Origin: an uncultured Bacteroides sp.
GTDB lineage: Bacteria > Bacteroidota > Bacteroidia > Bacteroidales > Bacteroidaceae
Direction of reading: 5' to 3'
Assembly (NCBI RefSeq): GCF_937912035.1
Contig: NZ_CALDPF010000014.1
Span: 1-5,627 of the forward strand
DNA length: 5,627 nt
The translations under genes and the position numbers were made by a program. The notes below the pieces were generated by a model, which had not been told where the DNA came from, did no database searches, and worked only from the letters and a program-made list of their open reading frames with translations. Below are positions 1 through 5,511 of the stretch, in pieces; positions within the stretch are counted from its first letter, which is position 1; each line of letters opens with the position of its first letter.

Positions 1-570
1 ACGCTGCTTCAGGTTAAGGTTCTCTTCTGATATGCTACGGAACTTCTCAGTATCATAGCGGGCCTTGTCAAGCTTAGAGGTATATTCGGCAATATGCTGT
101 TGCAGAGTGGCTATATTTTCAGACAGCCTGCTATTCTCTGACTGAAGACTGTCTATCTGTTCACGGTATGATTCTATCTCTTCAGCATTAACTTCCTGAC
201 CTGCTATCTGCTCCTGCAGTTCCTCCATATAGCGGTTGTTCTGCATGAGACGTGTCTCATATTCATGCAGTTGAAGCATGTAGTCCTGTAGCTGTTCCGA
301 CTGTTTGCGGATGGTAGTTTCCTTACGGACAAGACGTTTCTGATATAGATATGCTACGACAGCTATAACCACAATCAGGCATATCGTGATGATGAACAGC
401 ATACGCTGTGCATCTGCCTTCTCCAGCTTCAGACGCTGCTGTTCGGTGATGAGTTTCTGGTGGTCGTACTTCTCCTTATAGGCTATGATTTCCTTGCCTT
501 TGTCAAGGGCTATGATAGAATCGTTGTAAAAAAGAAGTGAATCGCAATAGGTCTTCAGGTATTTACGGTA
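1..570. repeat. Direct repeat, regulator cytoplasmic module (copy in regulator 1)
   Basis: This segment aligns without gaps to 3004-3573 (constant offset 3003). My hand count is about 43 mismatches in 570 bases, roughly 92% identity, mostly synonymous. It encodes the juxtamembrane region, membrane segment 2 and coiled coil. Identity drops sharply near 572. Confidence 0.88.
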
Positions 571-1506
571 TTTGGGAGTATCACCAAGCTTATATAAATA
601 GTTATATATAGAAGCTTTTGAATAAATATTGTCAGTATTCAATGCTTTGTTCAAATAATAATAAGCAGAATCAGACTTACCTAAATGGTAATAATTCTTG
701 CCTATTAGCGAGTATGAAAGATTATTTACAGGATATGATAATAAAATATTCAAGGATTTCTCATATTCATGACTATTAATATATACCAAAGCTATTTCAT
801 GCAGTATGTTATAATAATGTTTTGATTTTTTATATCCAAGCTCTATAGATATGGTACAACATTCATTATATGTTTCTATCGCTTTAGGCAATCTATTCAT
901 GATACTATAGCACCTAGCCAAGTACTTCAATGCCCCCATTTGGTATCTTTTATTAGAATCCTCTACTGCATAATTATAAGCCTTCGTACATGCTTCAAGT
1001 GCATAATCAGAAAAATCACGATATAAATACAGTTTCCCTAATGAAGACATTATCAGATATCCGGTCTTATAATCATTAGTTTTTTCCACCTCTGTTTTAC
1101 CTTCCAGATAATACTTCATGGCTTCCTCTATATTGCCAAGGTCATAATTGACATCACCCATGTAAAGAGCAGACATCGCCTTTCTTCGGGCATTGTTTGT
1201 CGGTTTGTAATAATCGTATGCTATCCTAACAAGGGAATCAGAAGGAATTTTCATCACCTGTTTATACTGCGCCTGAGTAACCAGCAGACACCACAGCGCA
1301 TGGTTCTCCTTATCCCAGCGTGCTGAAGGCATCGGCATGTCCTCCAGGATATGAAGCGCACTGTCCGGGTGGTCAAACATCACGGATTCAGCATGAACCA
1401 ATTCCGGAAGAGGAGTTTTCGCCTTGCCGTTTCCGCTGCATTGGATATTTAAAAGGGCTGTAAAAGCAATCAAAATGTACAGAATATAGTGGGTTATCTT
1501 TCTCAT
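1..1506 (-). CDS. TPR / transmembrane / coiled-coil regulator, copy 1 (3' end outside window)
   Basis: An open frame of 502 codons runs from an ATG at 1506 to the window edge with no stop, so the C-terminal part is missing. The complete paralogue at 2648-4537 implies about 118 further residues carrying the helix-turn-helix. Visible parts in order: an N-terminal hydrophobic segment (residues 7-22) ending in the lipobox-like NIQC (Cys23); about five TPR-type helical repeats (about 110-290); a second membrane segment (370-388, LFIITICLIVVIAVVAYLY); and a long charged coiled coil (about 395-502). The likely topology is TPRs in the periplasm and coiled coil plus DNA-binding domain in the cytoplasm, which suggests a one-component membrane regulator. 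Signal and target genes are unknown. The start is well placed: its N-terminus is basic (MRKITHY) and aligns with the paralogue. It lies 81 bases downstream of the ART-like cassette and has its own promoter-like sequence. Confidence 0.88.
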   Translation of the reverse strand, partial: MRKITHYILYILIAFTALLNIQCSGNGKAKTPLPELVHAESVMFDHPDSALHILEDMPMPSARWDKENHALWCLLVTQAQYKQVMKIPSDSLVRIAYDYYKPTNNARRKAMSALYMGDVNYDLGNIEEAMKYYLEGKTEVEKTNDYKTGYLIMSSLGKLYLYRDFSDYALEACTKAYNYAVEDSNKRYQMGALKYLARCYSIMNRLPKAIETYNECCTISIELGYKKSKHYYNILHEIALVYINSHEYEKSLNILLSYPVNNLSYSLIGKNYYHLGKSDSAYYYLNKALNTDNIYSKASIYNYLYKLGDTPKYRKYLKTYCDSLLFYNDSIIALDKGKEIIAYKEKYDHQKLITEQQRLKLEKADAQRMLFIITICLIVVIAVVAYLYQKRLVRKETTIRKQSEQLQDYMLQLHEYETRLMQNNRYMEELQEQIAGQEVNAEEIESYREQIDSLQSENSRLSENIATLQQHIAEYTSKLDKARYDTEKFRSISEENLNLKQR

Positions 1507-1523
1507 TTTACAAAAATTTCCTG

Positions 1524-1554
1524 CAAAAATAAAAATATTCCAGCACTATACACA
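1524..1554 (-). promoter_or_regulatory. Possible Bacteroides-type promoter for regulator copy 1
   Basis: On the minus strand TATTTTTG (1531-1524) fits the Bacteroidota -7 consensus TAnnTTTG. TGTG (1554-1551), 19 bases upstream, is one base from the -33 consensus TTTG. The -7 box is only 17 bases from the ATG, so the leader would be about 10 nt. The match is moderate, and read-through from the cassette upstream is also possible. Confidence 0.4.
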
Positions 1555-1566
1555 TTAGTGTGCACA
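1544..1566. promoter_or_regulatory. Overlapping palindromes, possible operator
   Basis: Two symmetric elements overlap the -33 region of the copy 1 promoter. One is an inverted repeat, CACTA (1544-1548) and TAGTG (1556-1560), with 7 bases between the arms. The other is the perfect 8-base palindrome TGTGCACA (1559-1566). The position suits a repressor or activator site, possibly for one of the helix-turn-helix regulators encoded here. This is inferred only from symmetry and location; short palindromes also occur by chance. Confidence 0.3.
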
Positions 1567-1587
1567 TTTTATAGGCCTCATATACCG

Positions 1588-1809
1588 TCATTCGAACTTA
1601 CCTTTCGTCAGTTCCTCTTTCAGAAAAGCGAATACATAGTAGTAGCTTTGATAATAGAAATGCGTCCGTTCATCTATTACTTTCCGATATGTTTCCGAAT
1701 TGAATACCGTGGCAAGTGCCTCTTCCATTGTCATTTCTCTGTTCTGTTCAGTCAGCAGTACGGCAAGGTTCTTTACCATATCCGCCATCATTTCCGTTTT
1801 CTCGTTCAT
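1588..1809 (-). CDS. Small uncharacterised protein, third gene of the ART-like cassette
   Basis: This is a 73-residue soluble, acidic and helical protein with no signal peptide or membrane segment. Visible features are an N-terminal helix (about residues 1-20), a TMEEAL-type second helix (about 27-35), then the motif FNSETYRKVIDERTHFYYQS (37-56), and a final helix ending in KEELTKGK. I recall similar small proteins with an 'FxSxTYxxLxDExTxxYxxS' pattern near DUF3990 genes, but cannot assign a family with confidence. Its ATG (1809-1807) overlaps the TGA of the DUF3990-like gene (1808-1806) as ATGA, which implies translational coupling and a linked role. A small acidic partner beside a putative ADP-ribosyltransferase could be an antitoxin or immunity protein; this is inference. 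No clear terminator follows before regulator copy 1. Confidence 0.75.
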   Translation of the reverse strand: MNEKTEMMADMVKNLAVLLTEQNREMTMEEALATVFNSETYRKVIDERTHFYYQSYYYVFAFLKEELTKGKFE

Positions 1810-2279
1810 ATCCTTTTCAACAGTTTAATTGCACGCTCAGTACCGAAGAAATATTGGAAAGTTACACCTTTCATATATTGTAAGTTGCGCACAAGAGTGG
1901 GAAGGTCTATCGAACGGTTCTCATATCGCCACAACTGCACGCCTACCCGATCATTGGCTATAGGACCAATTACCACATCATATTCATGTACAGGTTTTTC
2001 GGTCGGATTGTTTCGATTTAGAAGGATAAATTTCGCCCATTCCTCAGAATAACCTTCAAAACGGAGTACATTCAGGTCATTCAAGACATCGTCCTCTATA
2101 AGATAGCTTTGTACAATTGGGCTGCCAATCTCCAACTGTTCAACTTTAACTTGCGCCATGTTCAAAGCCTGCTCATAGTCAGCAGATAGATAGAATCCAC
2201 GTCCGAAATCTTTGTTCGGTTTCGATTTCAGCAAATCTATTCTATCAAAATCCTTGTTTGTTCCATGATAAAGTTTCAT
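1806..2279 (-). CDS. DUF3990-family protein, ADP-ribosyltransferase-like fold
   Basis: The product is 157 residues and starts MKLYHGTNKDFDRIDL. I chose the ATG at 2279 rather than the upstream ATG at 2306, because 2279 forms an ATGA overlap with the preceding gene and begins directly at the family's N-terminal strand; the 9 extra residues would add nothing recognisable. Family hallmarks are LYHGT (3-7), KDFGRGFYLS (23-32), the HEYDVVIGPIANDRVG block (98-113) and the C-terminal TFQYFFGTERAIKLL (140-154). DUF3990 is, to my knowledge, grouped with the ADP-ribosyltransferase superfamily. By analogy His5, Tyr30 and Glu148 (or Gln142) may be the H-Y-E/Q positions that bind NAD and catalyse transfer. 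No signal peptide is seen, so action is probably cytoplasmic. Target and activity are unknown. It is the middle gene of three coupled genes, an arrangement that suggests a toxin or effector with small partners. Confidence 0.82.
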   Translation of the reverse strand: MKLYHGTNKDFDRIDLLKSKPNKDFGRGFYLSADYEQALNMAQVKVEQLEIGSPIVQSYLIEDDVLNDLNVLRFEGYSEEWAKFILLNRNNPTEKPVHEYDVVIGPIANDRVGVQLWRYENRSIDLPTLVRNLQYMKGVTFQYFFGTERAIKLLKRI

Positions 2280-2500
2280 ACCAACGCTCCTCCATGACGA
2301 TGACAATATTCCGCGATATCATCCACCATTGAGGCAAACGACTGTGTATGTACATATCCGTAGTTGCGGTCAATGAAATCTATTCCTTTGTAGCGACTCA
2401 GGTAGTTAAAAGCCTGTTTCATCGTCAGTCCGTACTTGCGCCCGAACTCAAGGATGAAGATAACCGTCCATTCCAGTTTGTCCTTTATATTATATTCCAT
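2276..2500 (-). CDS. DUF3791-like small protein, first gene of the cassette
   Basis: This is a 74-residue soluble protein beginning MEYNIKDKLEWTVIFILEF. It has an N-terminal helix (about 6-22), a second helix with a 'YGLTMKQAFNYL' pattern (23-34), and the C-terminal block RNYGYVHTQSFASMVDDIAE (45-64). The VHTQ...VDDI signature resembles DUF3791 proteins, which I recall as frequent neighbours of DUF3990 genes; the call rests on this motif and the context. Its biochemical role is not established. Its TGA (2278-2276) overlaps the ATG of the DUF3990-like gene, so the two are translationally coupled, and it is the first gene of the operon. A TAACTTTG -7 element lies 26 bases upstream of its ATG. 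It could be an antitoxin, a chaperone or an accessory DNA- or protein-binding subunit. Confidence 0.75.
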   Translation of the reverse strand: MEYNIKDKLEWTVIFILEFGRKYGLTMKQAFNYLSRYKGIDFIDRNYGYVHTQSFASMVDDIAEYCHRHGGALV

Positions 2501-2525
2501 TGTGAAAATCTTTAGACCCTATATG

Positions 2526-2533
2526 CAAAGTTA
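2526..2533 (-). promoter_or_regulatory. Probable -7 element of the ART-like cassette promoter
   Basis: TAACTTTG on the minus strand (2533-2526) matches the Bacteroidota TAnnTTTG -7 consensus and lies 26 bases upstream of the first ATG of the cassette. No good TTTG is found at the expected 18-21 base spacing upstream, so either the -33 element is weak or an activator is needed. It lies after the hairpin at 2619-2634, as expected for an independent transcription unit. Confidence 0.4.
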
Positions 2534-2618
2534 GCAAAAACCATTATAAATCTGCATGAAAAGCAAGAGAATTATTACACGTTAAAGGAATATACTTATT
2601 CACTCCTGTCTTAGTCAA

Positions 2619-2634
2619 CGAAACGTCCGTTTCG
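2619..2634 (-). terminator. Hairpin after regulator copy 2, possible terminator
   Basis: A perfect inverted repeat, CGAAAC (2619-2624) and GTTTCG (2629-2634), has a 4-base loop and lies 13 bases past the stop of regulator copy 2, before the cassette promoter. Read on the minus strand the hairpin is followed by TTGACTAAG, a poor U-tract, so it may be a weak intrinsic terminator, an mRNA 3' end-protecting stem, or a binding palindrome. Placement between two transcription units supports terminator-like use. Confidence 0.42.
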
Positions 2635-2647
2635 AAATTTGTATTTT

Positions 2648-2763
2648 TCAGAACTCTGCCAACCATCTGTCAAGTGTCATTTCTTCAGGAAGACCTCCTT
2701 CCAACGAATCACCCAAATGCTTCTTCAGACGGAACTTCTTTTGAGATACAGAAGAGACACTTA
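2648..2763. repeat. Direct repeat, regulator C-terminus (copy in regulator 2)
   Basis: This aligns without gaps to 5512-5627 (offset 2864), with about 10 mismatches in 116 bases. It codes for the end of the helix-turn-helix domain and the C-terminal tail. The similarity stops at the stop codon: the downstream flanks are unrelated. Confidence 0.85.
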
Positions 2764-4537
2764 CACCGAATATCTCCGACATCTGGGTGTTGCTGAAACG
2801 GAGCTTGATTAAGATACAAAGATGAAGTTCCTGCTTAGTCAATGTCGGGCAGATACCCTGAAGACGGCTCACGAAATTGCCGTACGTACTTTCACACATT
2901 TGTTCCAGAGTCTCCCATTCAATATCATCAAGAACACGGCATTTCTCTCTAAGTTCCTTCACAAGGCTGTCATTATCTACAACATAGTCGGCAAGCATAC
3001 GCTCACGCTGCTTCAGGTTAAGGTTCTCTTCTGATATGCTACGGAACTTCTCAGTATCACGGCGGGCCTTGTCAAGCTTAGAAGTATATTCGGCAATGTG
3101 GTTTTGCAGGGTGGCTATATTTTCAGACAGCCTGCCATTCTCAGACTGAAGACTGTCTATCTGTTCACGGTATGAATCTATATCTTCAGCATTAACTTCC
3201 TGACCCGCTATCTGATCCTGCAGCTCATCCATATAACGGTTGTTCTGCATGAGCCGTGTCTCGTATTCGTGAAGTTGAAGCATGTAGTCCTGCAGTTGTT
3301 CGGACTGTTTGCGGATAGTCGTTTCCTTACGGACAAGACGCTTCTGGTAAAAATATGCTACAACAGCTATAACCACAATAAGGCATATCGTGATGATGAA
3401 CAGCATACGCTGCGCATCTGCCTTCTCCAGCTTCAGACGCTGCTGCTCAGTGATAAGTTTCTGGTGATCGTACTTCTCTTTGTAGGCGATGATTTCCTTG
3501 CCTTTATCAATAGCTATGATAGAATCGTTGTAAAAAAGAAGAGAATCGCAATAGGTCTTCAGGTATTTACGGTATTGGGGAATATCCCCCAATTTATACA
3601 AGTACTCGTATGCAGACACCTTTGTATAAATATTATAAGTATTCAAAGCTTTATTTAAAAAAATATAAGCAGAATCCTGTTGTCCCAAAAGGTAGTAGTT
3701 CTTTCCCGTCAATAAAGCTGGCTGGTATTTGATTGGAAAGCTTTTTATAATCTCTAAAGACTTTTCGATATCACCTTTATTCTTATATACTAAGGCTATT
3801 TCGCTCTGTATGTCATAATAATAATTTTCAAGTCCAAGTTCTAAAGTCAGCTCACTACATTTATGATATGTATCTATAGCCTTCGGCAATGAATCCGAAA
3901 TGCAATAACATCTGGCCAGAAATTTAAGAGAAGCTAACTGATAACGCTTGTTGGAATCTTTCACAGCATAATCGTATGCCTTCCTGCAGGCTTCCAAAGC
4001 ATAGGCAGCTAAATCACGATATAAATATAACTTACATAATGAGATCATGACCAGATAACCAGTTTTGTAGTCATCCGTTTTTTCTACTTCCGTTTTACCT
4101 TCCAGATAATACTGCAAGGCTTCCTCTATATTCCTTAATTCATAATTTATATCACCCATATAAAGTGCAGACATAGCCTTTCTACGGGCATTATCGGTAT
4201 GTTTGTAATAATCGTATGCAATTCTCACAAGTGAATCTGAAGGGATTTTCATCATCAGTTTGTACTGCGCCTGTGTCAACAACAGACACCACAGCGCATG
4301 GTTCTCCTTGTCCCTACGTACTGAAGGCATCGGCATTGTCTCCAGAATATGAAGCGCACTGTCAGGGTAATCAAACATCACGGATTCAGCATGAACCAGT
4401 TCCGGAAGCGGCGATTTCTTCTTACCGTTTCCGCTGCATTGAATATTCAAAATGGCTGTACAAGCTATCAGAATATATAATAATATGGACATAAATATCC
4501 GAAGACGATTCCTATCTGTTACCTTTTTTACGAACAT
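2648..4537 (-). CDS. TPR / transmembrane / coiled-coil / HTH regulator, copy 2 (complete)
   Basis: This 629-residue protein is probably a membrane-spanning one-component regulator. Parts in order: a basic N-terminus and hydrophobic segment (about 17-31) ending in lipobox-like NIQC (Cys34); about five TPR-type repeats (121-154, 160-193, 200-233, 240-267, 275-298); a membrane segment (379-397); a coiled coil (about 400-530); and a C-terminal helix-turn-helix (about 565-609: LTKQELHLCILIKLRFS, then QMSEIFGVSVSSVSQKKFR) resembling LuxR/GerE or sigma-region-4 type domains of Bacteroidota. The predicted topology puts the TPRs in the periplasm and the DNA-binding end in the cytoplasm. Targets are unknown. 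With the ATG at 4537 it overlaps lgt by 26 bases. The ATG at 4492 (Met16) would leave a 19-base gap and matches the length of copy 1 better, but lacks the basic residues before the hydrophobic segment. It is likely co-transcribed with lgt. The C-terminal half is nearly identical to copy 1; the TPR part is not. Confidence 0.9.
   Translation of the reverse strand: MFVKKVTDRNRLRIFMSILLYILIACTAILNIQCSGNGKKKSPLPELVHAESVMFDYPDSALHILETMPMPSVRRDKENHALWCLLLTQAQYKLMMKIPSDSLVRIAYDYYKHTDNARRKAMSALYMGDINYELRNIEEALQYYLEGKTEVEKTDDYKTGYLVMISLCKLYLYRDLAAYALEACRKAYDYAVKDSNKRYQLASLKFLARCYCISDSLPKAIDTYHKCSELTLELGLENYYYDIQSEIALVYKNKGDIEKSLEIIKSFPIKYQPALLTGKNYYLLGQQDSAYIFLNKALNTYNIYTKVSAYEYLYKLGDIPQYRKYLKTYCDSLLFYNDSIIAIDKGKEIIAYKEKYDHQKLITEQQRLKLEKADAQRMLFIITICLIVVIAVVAYFYQKRLVRKETTIRKQSEQLQDYMLQLHEYETRLMQNNRYMDELQDQIAGQEVNAEDIDSYREQIDSLQSENGRLSENIATLQNHIAEYTSKLDKARRDTEKFRSISEENLNLKQRERMLADYVVDNDSLVKELREKCRVLDDIEWETLEQMCESTYGNFVSRLQGICPTLTKQELHLCILIKLRFSNTQMSEIFGVSVSSVSQKKFRLKKHLGDSLEGGLPEEMTLDRWLAEF
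3004..3573. repeat. Direct repeat, regulator cytoplasmic module (copy in regulator 2)
   Basis: This is the partner of 1-570, in the same orientation. The two copies flank the ART-like cassette and the N-terminal two thirds of regulator copy 1, so recombination between them would remove 3003 bases and fuse regulators 1 and 2 in frame. Confidence 0.88.
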
Positions 4538-5360
4538 TTACAATATTCTTTATCACCAATATAATACCAATTAAAATAAAAGGAACACTCAATAATTGCC
4601 CCATATTGAAAGACAAAGAATCTTCGAAACTTTTTTGATTTTCTTTAGTGAATTCTAAAATGAAGCGCATGAGAAAAATAGCAAAAATACTCAAGCCAAA
4701 ATAGAAATAGCTTCCGATTTTAAACAAATGTCCTTTATATTTGTACAAAAAATAAGCAACCAGAAAAATAAGAAAGTAACTTATTGACTCATAGAGCTGT
4801 GACGGATGTCTTGGCAAATCGTCAACTTGCCTGAATATAAAAGCCCAAGGCAAATTTGTAGGACGTCCTATTATTTCAGAATTCATTAAATTTGAAATTC
4901 TGATAAAAGCTCCGCCTAATGGAGCCAGGATAGCTATGATATCTATAATCTTAGAGAACGGTATGTGTACTTTTCGTGAGTATAATAACATGGAAATAAA
5001 CAAACCAATCGCCCCACCATGGCTTGCCAACCCTTTGTATCCTATAAACTCGTAAACTCCTTTAGCATTTTCCCTGAATGGAATGAATATTTCAATTATA
5101 TGAGATGAAAAATATTCAAAATCATAAAACAGGCAGTGTCCTAGTCTTGCTCCTCCGAAAATACCAATAACTGCGTATATAAAAAGTTTCTCCATCGCAT
5201 CAGGAGTATAAATCTTCTCCTTCTTATATATATGACCAATTATGTAGTAACATAATACAAGTCCTGTCACAAAAATCAAACCATAATATTGAATCTTTAC
5301 TTGACCAATGCTAAATATTACAGGATCAATATCCCAATTTATGTATAACAAGCTATTCAT
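4512..5360 (-). CDS. lgt: Prolipoprotein diacylglyceryl transferase
   Basis: The 282-residue product is an integral inner-membrane enzyme. It transfers diacylglyceryl from phosphatidylglycerol to the lipobox cysteine of prolipoproteins, the first step of lipoprotein maturation. Visible hallmarks are QYYG (24-27, Tyr26 as in the E. coli essential Tyr), GGARLGHCLFYD (69-80), the HGG motif (114-116, equivalent to E. coli His103), the signature RISNLMNSEIIGR (154-166, with Arg154 and Asn157 matching E. coli Arg143 and Asn146), RHPSQLYE (184-191), MRFILEF (231-237, Arg232 as the likely Arg239 equivalent) and NMGQLLSVP near the C-terminus. Several hydrophobic segments span the protein and the length is normal for the family, so it looks intact and active. 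It has its own consensus promoter, and its 3' end overlaps or abuts regulator copy 2. Whether this is the genome's only lgt or an extra copy cannot be seen here. Confidence 0.96.
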   Translation of the reverse strand: MNSLLYINWDIDPVIFSIGQVKIQYYGLIFVTGLVLCYYIIGHIYKKEKIYTPDAMEKLFIYAVIGIFGGARLGHCLFYDFEYFSSHIIEIFIPFRENAKGVYEFIGYKGLASHGGAIGLFISMLLYSRKVHIPFSKIIDIIAILAPLGGAFIRISNLMNSEIIGRPTNLPWAFIFRQVDDLPRHPSQLYESISYFLIFLVAYFLYKYKGHLFKIGSYFYFGLSIFAIFLMRFILEFTKENQKSFEDSLSFNMGQLLSVPFILIGIILVIKNIVNVRKKGNR

Positions 5361-5392
5361 TTTTTAATTATTATTTAATAGAAAACAATATG

Positions 5393-5423
5393 CAAATATA
5401 TGTAATCCACAGTGTAACACAAA
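5393..5423 (-). promoter_or_regulatory. Consensus Bacteroides promoter for lgt (and probably regulator copy 2)
   Basis: On the minus strand TTTG (5423-5420), 19 bases and TATATTTG (5400-5393) match the Bacteroidota -33 / -7 consensus (TTTG and TAnnTTTG) exactly at normal spacing. Transcription would start around 5386, giving a leader of roughly 25 nt before the ATG at 5360. A short inverted repeat, GTGT-A-ACAC (5412-5420), adjoins the -33 box and could be a regulator site. Since regulator copy 2 begins inside or just after lgt, this promoter probably drives both. Confidence 0.7.
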
Positions 5424-5511
5424 GCTGTAGCAAAGGAAGATTTTATTTATTACTGAAATTATCAGAATCAAATATTATATCAAAGAATAGAAAAACAACA
5501 AATCTGTATCT

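Noticed and set aside
525..540. A6 runs (near 527 and 3530, and in the lgt tail near 4525) as programmed frameshift sites
   Set aside because: Frames are intact through the runs, and neither a useful alternative frame nor a stimulatory structure is evident.
1489..2052. Plus-strand open frame of 187 codons across the ART-like cassette
   Set aside because: It is antisense to two coupled minus-strand genes with recognisable motifs, has no recognisable domain, and its Cys/Phe/His/Arg-rich composition is typical of a shadow frame.
2280..2306. Upstream start (ATG at 2306) for the DUF3990-like gene
   Set aside because: It would add nine residues (MSSSWRSVG) unlike the family N-terminus and overlap the previous gene by 31 bases; the ATG at 2279 gives an exact ATGA overlap and begins at the conserved strand.
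2822..3034. Plus-strand open frame of 70 codons
   Set aside because: It lies antisense inside the helix-turn-helix and coiled-coil part of regulator copy 2, with no promoter or family motif.
1..3573. Long direct repeats as sign of an insertion sequence or transposon
   Set aside because: The repeats are coding parts of paralogous regulators; there is no transposase, terminal inverted repeat or target-site duplication in the window.
3269..3658. Plus-strand open frame of 129 codons with hydrophobic stretches
   Set aside because: It is antisense to the membrane segment and coiled coil of regulator copy 2; the hydrophobicity reflects the complementary sequence.
4216..4494. Plus-strand open frame of 92 codons
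   Set aside because: It is antisense to the conserved N-terminal part of regulator copy 2, with no supporting motif.
5424..5511. Possible terminator or small RNA between regulator copy 3 and the lgt promoter
   Set aside because: The stretch is AT-rich with no stable inverted repeat plus T-run; nothing beyond the lgt promoter region can be supported.
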